A DNA stretch of 12,418 nucleotides from Acidobacteriota bacterium (GTDB lineage: Bacteria > Acidobacteriota > Blastocatellia > Pyrinomonadales > Pyrinomonadaceae): positions 1-12,418 of the forward strand of contig JABFSB010000531.1 of assembly GCA_013140875.1 (NCBI GenBank), written 5' to 3'. Below are positions 7,226 to 12,418 of this stretch, in pieces. Each line of letters opens with the position of its first letter. Position 1 is the first letter of the stretch. The translations under genes and the position numbers were made by a program. The notes beneath the pieces are model-generated. The model did no database searches and was not told where the DNA came from. It was given only the letters and a program-made list of their open reading frames with translations.

Positions 7226-7375
7226 ATGAGTGGAAATTTCAAATGTGCGGCTTGTCGTAGATCATTTTCGAGTATGGTACGGCTGAGGAATCATCTACAG
7301 GAGCACGGAAGGAAGGCCAAGCATTGCCACAATTGTGGAGCAAACTATCCACGGAATGCTTACCATAGATGCTAG
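7226..7375 (+). CDS. 49-residue classical C2H2 zinc-finger protein
   Basis: This is a small gene beginning 5 nt after the stop of the upstream gene, so it is probably translationally coupled to it. No Shine-Dalgarno is seen. Residues 5-27 match the TFIIIA-type consensus F-x-C-x2-C-x3-F-x5-L-x2-H-x3-H at every position (F5, C7, C10, F14, L20, H23, H27). The finger region between F14 and H23 is basic. A second possible metal site follows: C34-x2-C37, then H47-x-C49 at the very C terminus. The bacterial Ros/MucR finger has shorter spacing (x9 between C and H), so this is closer to the eukaryotic form. Likely roles are DNA or RNA binding, perhaps control of the element or partnership with the replication protein. 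None of this is shown by sequence alone. Coding status rests on the motif density and tight spacing. Confidence 0.68.
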   Translation: MSGNFKCAACRRSFSSMVRLRNHLQEHGRKAKHCHNCGANYPRNAYHRC

Positions 7376-7437
7376 TTTTGCAGTATTGTGTTGATGCCGG
7401 TGAATAAATAACAAAATTACCAACCTTCTGAACGATT

Positions 7438-8787
7438 ATGACAGAATCAGACTTTGGAAATATCGCCATACGACCAGCCGTTGAAGAGGACTTCGATTTC
7501 GTTGTTGAGCTGATGGATAGCGCTCTAAGTCCTTATTATGGTGGTGACCACAGGGCGCACGCCGAACGAATTTTCAAGACCCATATTTCAGGTGGAGTTG
7601 ATCAACTTGGCTTTTTTTCCAGAGAGCAAAAGATGTTTGTAGCTACCGTCAACAATCAACCTGCGGGAATGATCCACGTTGTTGGTAAGAGACAATGCAC
7701 CTACAAGATTAGTCCATTAATTGTTGCTGAAACCTATAGAAATACAAGGGGCCTTGGTACTCTGTTACTAGATCATGCTGAGAAGTACGCACGAGACGCA
7801 AAGGCCCGACAGATTTACTGCACCGTGGCTGAGAATAACAGTTCAGCACTCGGCTTCTTTCGTGCGAAAGGATACATACCGGCAGGAAAATCAGCGAGTC
7901 ACTATAAAACCAATATAACCGAGGTAATGCTTTACAAACATTTTGTAGACTCAGACTTTGAATCTCGGTTCGATCGAGTAAATATTTCGGTAGTACCGTT
8001 GGGCCCCAGTCATGAAAAACAAGTCAGGGATTTATTGCTTGAAAACCTTCCACCTTTTTTCGACGGAATTGACGACGATTGGGTAAATTCACTGTTTGGC
8101 GGATATGAACGACGTGACAGTCAAGACATCAATCTCAAGTACAAACTTATTTACGTGGCTGTCAACCGAGATAATACTGTGTTAGGTGTTGCTGGGGCAA
8201 CTCCTAAAAAAGGCGAACCTATAAAGGTCATGCCATTCCTTGCAACCACCTTACCTGCATTTGTTGCTCTCCTCAGTGATATTCCGTTTCTATTAAAAGA
8301 CTTCGGTCGCAAATTGTATATCCATATTGCTCCAACTTCATCAGAAACTCTGGCCCTCCAACAGCGAGGTTGGAATCTGGACGCGGTATTGCCGGAAGCA
8401 TATCATTTAGGTATAGTTACCGAGCAATGGAGTTCAGATTTAGATAACCCAAATTTTATGAGGCAAATGCGGATCAAGAAAACGTTCCTGGACCTAATCA
8501 GAAAAGGTGAGAAAACCTTGGAAGTAAGGGTCGGTTACAATAACATAAGGTCAATTACGGACGGAGAGTTGATCCGGTTGACTACTTTTCATGAAAACCA
8601 AGTAATTAAGGTTAATCAGGTTCGAAAATACGACAGTTTTGCCGCGATGATGGAAGAAGAAGATTTTGACAGAATTGCTCCAGGGCGATCTGAAGAAGAC
8701 GTATTTAGTCTTCTTAAAGATATTTATCCCCCAGAAAAGGAAAGTCTTGGGGTCATAGTTCTTGATATAAGTCCCCAACGGATTTAG
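7438..8787 (+). CDS. GNAT acetyltransferase / GNAT-like / ASCH fusion protein
   Basis: The 449-residue protein has three parts. Residues about 9-168 are a GNAT N-acetyltransferase domain: IAIRPAVEEDFDFVVELM at the start, the acetyl-CoA loop RNTRGLGTLLL (101-111), and NNSSALGFFRAKGY (133-146). Residues about 183-335 look like a second, degenerate GNAT fold (VPLGPSHEKQVRDLL, LIYVAV...VLGVAG, ALQQRGWNLDAVLPEAYHLG) without the GxG loop. Residues about 340-449 are an ASCH domain with the G-x-K-x-x-E-x-R signature (G357, K359, E362, R364) and the ending DIYPPEKESLGVIVLDI. ASCH domains are PUA-like and linked to RNA binding, and one member (YqfB) hydrolyses N4-acetylcytidine. Acetylation of an RNA, nucleoside or small molecule is therefore possible, but the substrate is unknown. 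The gene is A+T-rich against the housekeeping genes, suggesting transfer. No ribosome binding site is evident. Confidence 0.82.
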   Translation: MTESDFGNIAIRPAVEEDFDFVVELMDSALSPYYGGDHRAHAERIFKTHISGGVDQLGFFSREQKMFVATVNNQPAGMIHVVGKRQCTYKISPLIVAETYRNTRGLGTLLLDHAEKYARDAKARQIYCTVAENNSSALGFFRAKGYIPAGKSASHYKTNITEVMLYKHFVDSDFESRFDRVNISVVPLGPSHEKQVRDLLLENLPPFFDGIDDDWVNSLFGGYERRDSQDINLKYKLIYVAVNRDNTVLGVAGATPKKGEPIKVMPFLATTLPAFVALLSDIPFLLKDFGRKLYIHIAPTSSETLALQQRGWNLDAVLPEAYHLGIVTEQWSSDLDNPNFMRQMRIKKTFLDLIRKGEKTLEVRVGYNNIRSITDGELIRLTTFHENQVIKVNQVRKYDSFAAMMEEEDFDRIAPGRSEEDVFSLLKDIYPPEKESLGVIVLDISPQRI

Positions 8788-8828
8788 AGGGCGAAAACAT
8801 CTGTCAAAAAACCCTCTCTAAATGATCC
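8780..8828 (+). terminator. Imperfect stem-loop at the end of the GNAT-ASCH gene
   Basis: GGATTTAGAGGG (8780-8791), which includes the stop codon, can pair with CCCTCTCTAAATGATCC (8812-8828) apart from 2-nt bulges on the 3' arm. No U-run follows directly, so it may be an mRNA-end structure rather than an intrinsic terminator. From here to 8965 I see no gene. Confidence 0.35.
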
Positions 8829-8965
8829 GGCCGATGAGCCCGTTTTTATTACTCTATCAAGCTCTGGAATACGCGTGTCAAAAAACTAATGTTTATTGAC
8901 GCTCCTCTGACTACGAAAATCGCACCTATTCGGGTAAAACATGGAAAACACGGAAGTAGTGTTCA

Positions 8966-8972
8966 TGTTACT
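8966..8972. repeat. Left target-site duplication of the insertion sequence
   Basis: TGTTACT directly precedes the left inverted repeat and is repeated exactly after the right one (10189-10195). This is within the range known for IS481 elements. Confidence 0.8.
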
Positions 8973-8997
8973 TGTACTAGTCACGATTTAATCTGAC
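8973..8997 (+). repeat. Left terminal inverted repeat of the IS
   Basis: A 25-bp end with 21 matches to the right end. The mismatches are at positions 8, 12, 15 and 18. Confidence 0.85.
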
Positions 8998-9005
8998 ATT
9001 CTTAC

Positions 9006-9041
9006 TTGAAACAGATTGGAGCATGCTCCAATCTGTTTCAA
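9006..9041. repeat. Perfect 36-bp palindrome before the transposase gene
   Basis: The half TTGAAACAGATTGGAGCA is followed at once by its exact reverse complement, centred at 9023/9024. In RNA it would form a stem of about 16 bp with a minimal loop, ending 11 nt before the transposase Shine-Dalgarno. It lies inside the IS, just after the left inverted repeat. Confidence 0.9.
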
Positions 9042-9068
9042 AGGCGAGCACAAAGGAGAATGTTAGAG

Positions 9069-10172
9069 ATGAACACACAGCAGAAGATAATCAAGAACAA
9101 ACTGGGGGTTCTGAACCTGGCGGAGACTTTGGGTAATGTTTCGAAGGCGTGCAAGGTGATGGGCTATTCGCGGGATAGTTTTTACCGGTTCAAGGAGCTG
9201 TACGAAACGGGCGGTGAGCTTGCGTTGCAGGAGATCTCGCGGCAAAAGGCGATCCTGAAAAACCGCGTATCGCCGGAGATCGAGGAAGCGGTGGTGGCGA
9301 TGGCCATCGAGCAGCCGGCGTATGGGCAGGTTCGGGTGTCGAACGAGTTGAGAAAGGGCGGGCAGTTTATCAGTCCCGGCGGGGTTCGCTGCGTCTGGCT
9401 GCGGCACGATCTGGAGAGTTTCAAAAAGCGGCTGAAAGCGCTCGAAGCCAAGGTGGCCCAGGAAGGACTGATCCTGACCGAAGCCCAGGTCGTTGCTCTT
9501 GAGAAAGCCAAACAGGAAAAAGAAGCCAGAGGCGAGATCGAGACGGAGCATCCGGGCTATCTTGGATCGCAGGACACATTCTACGTCGGGAACATGAAGG
9601 GCGTCGGCCGTATCTACCAGCAGACCTTTATCGACACGTATTCCCGCGTCGCCTTCGTCAAACTTTATGACCGAAAGAACGCACTGGTCGCGGCCGATCT
9701 CTTAAATGACAAAGTAGTGCCGTTTTTCGAGGCGGAAGATGTCCGGCTCTTGAGAGTGCTGACTGACCGCGGCTCGGAATACCGCGGAAACCGCGAACAT
9801 CACGAATACCAGCTATATCTCTCGATCGAGGACATCGATCACACCCGTACAAAAGCCAAGTCGCCGCAGACCAACGGCATCTGCGAACGCTTTCACAAAA
9901 CCATCCTCAACGAGTTCTACCAGATTGCCTTTAGCAAAAAGCTGTATCAAAATCTGGAAGAGCTCCAGCGGGACGCCGACGATTGGATACGCCACTACAA
10001 CTCAGAGCGGCCCCATTCCGGCAAATACTGCTACGGCAAAACGCCGATGGAAACCTTCGCCGAGTCAAAGCACCTGGCTAAGGAAAAAGAACTCGACAAC
10101 GAAAAATGGTGGTCGCACGATTCGACATATCGTACACCCACCATTATCGAAAATCTTTCAACCGTCAGATGA
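9069..10172 (+). CDS. IS481-family DDE transposase
   Basis: The 367-residue enzyme cuts and joins the IS ends. The N-terminal half has a helix-turn-helix region (VLNLAETLGNVSKACKVMG, then YSRDSFYRFKELYETGG; about residues 14-50) and a second DNA-binding part (PAYGQVRVSNELRKGG, about 83-98). A charged helical linker rich in K/E/A follows (about 115-160). The catalytic core has D169 (GSQDTFYVG), D233 (LTDRGSEY) and E273 (NGICERFHKTI), with 39 residues between the last two by my count. RHYNSERPHSG near the C terminus is typical. ATG 9069 is chosen because AAGGAG (9053-9058) lies 10 nt upstream. An in-frame ATG at 9060 is too close to it, and a TTG at 9006 would translate the palindrome. The base composition is richer in G+C than the gene before it. 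The stop is within the right inverted repeat. Confidence 0.92.
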   Translation: MNTQQKIIKNKLGVLNLAETLGNVSKACKVMGYSRDSFYRFKELYETGGELALQEISRQKAILKNRVSPEIEEAVVAMAIEQPAYGQVRVSNELRKGGQFISPGGVRCVWLRHDLESFKKRLKALEAKVAQEGLILTEAQVVALEKAKQEKEARGEIETEHPGYLGSQDTFYVGNMKGVGRIYQQTFIDTYSRVAFVKLYDRKNALVAADLLNDKVVPFFEAEDVRLLRVLTDRGSEYRGNREHHEYQLYLSIEDIDHTRTKAKSPQTNGICERFHKTILNEFYQIAFSKKLYQNLEELQRDADDWIRHYNSERPHSGKYCYGKTPMETFAESKHLAKEKELDNEKWWSHDSTYRTPTIIENLSTVR

Positions 10173-10188
10173 AGTCTTGATTAGTACA
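10164..10188 (-). repeat. Right terminal inverted repeat of the IS
   Basis: This 25-bp end reads GTCAGAT...TTAGTACA on the plus strand, complementary to the left end with 4 mismatches. It includes the transposase stop codon. Confidence 0.85.
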
Positions 10189-10195
10189 TGTTACT
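10189..10195. repeat. Right target-site duplication of the insertion sequence
   Basis: TGTTACT, identical to the 7 bases before the left inverted repeat. Confidence 0.8.
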
Positions 10196-10231
10196 CACGT
10201 GCTTCTGACAACCTGTTGGCTATGAGCTTTA

Positions 10232-11035
10232 CTATTTTTGCGTACGTTTCGGCGCGGATTTTTTCGCAATATCCTCACATTTGAATTCGCTGTGGCTTTT
10301 AGGGTTCAACTCAATACTGATAAGCTGGGTCCTTTCTATGCAACTTTTGACTTGACCGTCAACTCTGCTCATCACGCGCCCTCGACCTTCTAGCTTGAAC
10401 TTTAAGCCGTCGTATGAGGCGTCTTCTGCATAAATTGTCAGATTCTTATAGGTAACGAGCGCGAACCGATACGATGTAATCGAATCAGAAGTGATCCGTC
10501 GCTCGCAGTACTTAATTGTCATCCTGTTATATCCTTCGACTAATCGATCTTCGTACTGAACTGGCGGATAGATTGAGGGCCTTCCGCTATGAGCGATAGG
10601 CTCTGCAACGAAACCCGACCTACGGACGCAGACCTCCGCTTCCCCTTCAATCTCACCTATAAAAAGCCGTTTTTTCTCCTCAGATCCGACCTGAATGTTT
10701 CCTCTACGGTAACTCAAACTCATACCATCATTGGACTTCAGTCTAACGTCGTAAAACCCTATAGGCACATTCGCGGCAAACTTTCCTGGCGTTCTGGACC
10801 GCATCTCGAACGCGCGGTCGTCATTCTGAAGAAAGATACGAAAGGGAGGGAAATAGTCTTGATTCCTGACCTGCTTCATGGCTTCAGTTGTATCAAAAAC
10901 TGAAGCCTCACTAACGACAATTTCCACGTCACCGTAATTATCGTTGGGCGACTGAGCCAGAAGGCTGTCCACACCGAACAACACCAAAAACCAAATAGTC
11001 ACAACCGTTCTTATTTCAATCTTCCTTACCGCCAT
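10232..11035 (-). CDS. Exported protein of unknown function, downstream of the RHS gene
   Basis: I do not recognise a named family for this 267-residue protein. Residues 1-28 look like a Sec signal peptide: basic MAVRKIEIR, hydrophobic VVTIWFLVLFGV, and a cleavage site near LLA-QS. Residues about 38-125 look like a beta-sandwich of the carboxypeptidase-regulatory type common in secreted acidobacterial proteins (PPFRIFLQND, TPGKFAANVPIGFYDVRL, YRRGNIQV). A later segment (KNLTIYAEDASYDGLKFKLEGRGRV) loosely resembles OstA/LptA-like strands. Four cysteines in the mature part (VCVRR, KYCERR, KSCIER, FKCED) could form two disulfides, fitting a periplasmic or surface location. GGAGGG lies 6 nt before the ATG, and the gene starts 15 nt after the RHS stop, so cotranscription is likely. 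It could be an immunity or partner protein for the RHS tip, or an unrelated secreted protein. Confidence 0.75.
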   Translation of the reverse strand: MAVRKIEIRTVVTIWFLVLFGVDSLLAQSPNDNYGDVEIVVSEASVFDTTEAMKQVRNQDYFPPFRIFLQNDDRAFEMRSRTPGKFAANVPIGFYDVRLKSNDGMSLSYRRGNIQVGSEEKKRLFIGEIEGEAEVCVRRSGFVAEPIAHSGRPSIYPPVQYEDRLVEGYNRMTIKYCERRITSDSITSYRFALVTYKNLTIYAEDASYDGLKFKLEGRGRVMSRVDGQVKSCIERTQLISIELNPKSHSEFKCEDIAKKSAPKRTQK

Positions 11036-11050
11036 TACTTTCCCTCCATT

Positions 11051-12418
11051 CTAGTCCACCATCCGTACGGTGACGTGGGTTTGGGACATCTGTGCGAGCC
11101 ACCCTAACATGTAAAAGCTCCAGTCGGCTTGCCCCCAAGCCCCGCCGGGCTGCAGTAGCGGTTCCTGAGTACGCGGACTTATTCCGCCTTCTGGAACTGT
11201 CGGCGGAGTTGTTTCGACTGGAGCCTTTCTCCATTCAGGATTCATAAGAAAACAAAACACGAATATTTTCGCATTGTTCATGTATCCTTGACCTCCAACA
11301 TTGCCCGCGTCGTGAGGTATAACTTTTGCTATATGGGCTAGTTCGTGGAGAAGAATTAGAACGGAATAGTCTTCGTTGTCTAGAAAGATTCCAAAACCTA
11401 TTCCGAGTCGCCCCGAGTTGGCATAGAATGCACCATTAGGATCGATATAGATTCCTTTGGCCTTTCCCGAAGTTATTGCAATCATTGGGTTAGTCCACTT
11501 TTTTGATGTAACGATTCCGCCGCTATTATACGTAGCAGGCTGGCTAGACGGTGTTCGGATCCGCGTATTTTTTAGGAGTGATTCAGCATCCTTTCCTTTG
11601 AACAGATTCGCGCATGGTTTGGAGTTAAGCAAATAGTTTGCAGTCACAATCGCGTCATCTAACCTATCCAAACCAGACGGGTCAACATGATTTAGAGGAT
11701 CACTGCCAACATAGCTGTAGCGGTTGAAACTCTGTGGATTGCCTATCTTCATGGAACCGTTGTACGGGTCAGCTGATGTCCACCTTCCGGCAGTGTTTTC
11801 GTTCTTTCTAAACCAGGTGTGATCTAATCCTGTAGCTTCGTCGCGTTCGGTCAGGCCGTAGCCTTGTCGGGTGGCTTTGTCGACGTTGTAGCCTTGCTCA
11901 ATCGAGCGCAGGCCGGTGCCGTAGCCGATCTCGCCACCAAAGGCTTGATGGTCGGTGCGGCTGACGACAAAACCGTTCGCGTTCGTCACCGCTCTCACAC
12001 TGCCTTGCCAGTCCTGTTGGACGTATTTCACGCCGCCGAGACCGTCCGCCAGTTGCCCATACTCGGCCACGACTTTGCCAAAAGCATCATAGACCACATA
12101 CTGCCAGATGTCGTTGATCTTCGTCGCGACACGATTTCCAAGAACGTCATAGACCGTCCAAGCATCGAGCACACTTGTACGCGAAGCCTTCACCTGACGC
12201 CCGTTCGCGTCATAGGCGAAACTCATCGTGCGGAATTTATTGTCTGTTACAACCTGCCCGGCGTCGTTGTATGTCGTGCTGGTTCTGAACCGGTTGGTCG
12301 CCTTGTCGATATCGCCTGTACCCGGCATTGTTGTTTCTTCAATTGCCGTGTAAGCAATCGGATTCTGCTGACCTGCCGTCGGATTGTTCTCCGCCTTTCT
12401 GTAGAGATTCCCAAACCG
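11051..12418 (-). CDS. RHS-repeat protein with HELAH metallopeptidase-like tip, C-terminal part
   Basis: The frame stays open to the right edge, so the N terminus is missing and 455 residues are seen (the ATG at 12328 is internal). The first part contains YD/RHS repeats (YNDAGQVV, YDANGRQV, YDVLGNRV, YDAFGKVVAEYG), then the RHS core (QQDWQGSVRAVTNANG, TGLDHTWFRKNENTAGRWT, FNRYSYVGSDPLNHVDPSGL). RHS proteins build a shell around a C-terminal toxin or effector and are exported to the surface or injected. After DPSGL (ending at about residue 250 of the visible part) comes a variable tip of about 205 residues. It contains LLHELAHIAKVIPHD (zinc ligand candidates H358 and H362, catalytic E359, another H seven residues later), which suggests a metallopeptidase. 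The last about 60 residues are proline-rich. The tip is A+T-richer than the core. Whether it is an active toxin is inference. Confidence 0.85.
   Translation of the reverse strand, partial: RFGNLYRKAENNPTAGQQNPIAYTAIEETTMPGTGDIDKATNRFRTSTTYNDAGQVVTDNKFRTMSFAYDANGRQVKASRTSVLDAWTVYDVLGNRVATKINDIWQYVVYDAFGKVVAEYGQLADGLGGVKYVQQDWQGSVRAVTNANGFVVSRTDHQAFGGEIGYGTGLRSIEQGYNVDKATRQGYGLTERDEATGLDHTWFRKNENTAGRWTSADPYNGSMKIGNPQSFNRYSYVGSDPLNHVDPSGLDRLDDAIVTANYLLNSKPCANLFKGKDAESLLKNTRIRTPSSQPATYNSGGIVTSKKWTNPMIAITSGKAKGIYIDPNGAFYANSGRLGIGFGIFLDNEDYSVLILLHELAHIAKVIPHDAGNVGGQGYMNNAKIFVFCFLMNPEWRKAPVETTPPTVPEGGISPRTQEPLLQPGGAWGQADWSFYMLGWLAQMSQTHVTVRMVD

Larger units (their letters stand above)
8973..10188 (+). 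mobile_element. Complete IS481-like insertion sequence, 1,216 bp
   Basis: The left end (8973-8997, starting TGTACTAGTCA) and the complement of the right end (10164-10188, starting TGTACTAATCA) agree at 21 of 25 positions, both finishing ATCTGAC. The element is bounded by 7-bp direct repeats TGTTACT. It carries one transposase gene whose stop codon lies inside the right inverted repeat. Both ends, the target duplication and the reading frame are intact, which suggests a fairly recent insertion. It landed between the GNAT-ASCH gene and the end of the exported-protein gene, and no gene is visibly broken by it. Confidence 0.88.

Noticed and set aside
8822..8899. 25-codon frame after the GNAT-ASCH gene
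   Set aside because: It is very short, overlaps the 3' stem-loop, and has no ribosome binding site or motif.
9006..9068. N-terminal extension of the transposase from TTG at 9006
   Set aside because: It would translate the perfect palindrome and has no ribosome binding site. The Shine-Dalgarno at 9053-9058 points to ATG 9069.
7226..10260. Second copy of the tRNA-Asp 3' end as the other attachment site
   Set aside because: Reading for the T-loop and acceptor sequence (TTCGAGCCCC, CGGCCCCG) found no repeat beyond the tRNA itself.
1..12418. CRISPR array
   Set aside because: No regularly spaced direct repeats were found on either strand.

Overview
The window looks like a bacterial chromosome segment from an Acidobacteriota lineage, most likely Blastocatellia/Pyrinomonadales. 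That placement is inferred from recall, not a search. It rests on the RHS-core wording near the right edge (TGLDHTWFRKNE..., NPQSFNRYSYV..., DPSGL), a dispersed-looking repeat built around TGCAGAAGCCC, and the mix of a class II ribonucleotide reductase with leaderless-looking promoters.

Region 1 (1-4586) is housekeeping DNA. It holds the N-terminal 529 codons of a B12-dependent ribonucleotide reductase (minus strand, running off the left edge), the redox chaperone Hsp33, a convergent flavin reductase-like gene, a divergent short-chain polyprenyl diphosphate synthase (IspA type), an imperfect inverted repeat, and tRNA-Val(UAC). Hsp33 and IspA both have a -10 hexamer ending exactly 9 nt before the start codon, which would give essentially leaderless mRNAs.

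Region 2 (4627-8787) is a probable integrated element at tRNA-Asp(GUC). A tyrosine recombinase reads toward the tRNA, and its last codons are antisense tRNA-Asp. Divergently from it run a replication-relaxation-like protein, a 49-residue protein that matches the classical C2H2 zinc-finger consensus (5 nt after the previous stop), and a 449-residue GNAT / GNAT-like / ASCH fusion. The last gene is visibly richer in A+T than the housekeeping genes. No second copy of the tRNA 3' end was found in the window, so the far end of the element is undefined.

Region 3 (8966-10195) is a complete IS481-like insertion sequence of 1,216 bp. It has 25-bp terminal inverted repeats (21/25 matches), a 7-bp target duplication TGTTACT on both sides, an intact DDE transposase, and a perfect 36-bp palindrome just before the transposase ribosome binding site.

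Region 4 (10232-12418) is a minus-strand pair: the C-terminal 455 residues of an RHS-repeat protein whose variable tip carries an HELAH metallopeptidase-type motif, followed 15 nt later by an exported protein of unknown function. The layout suggests a polymorphic-toxin locus with a candidate partner or immunity gene, but the second protein also resembles ordinary secreted beta-sandwich proteins of this phylum.
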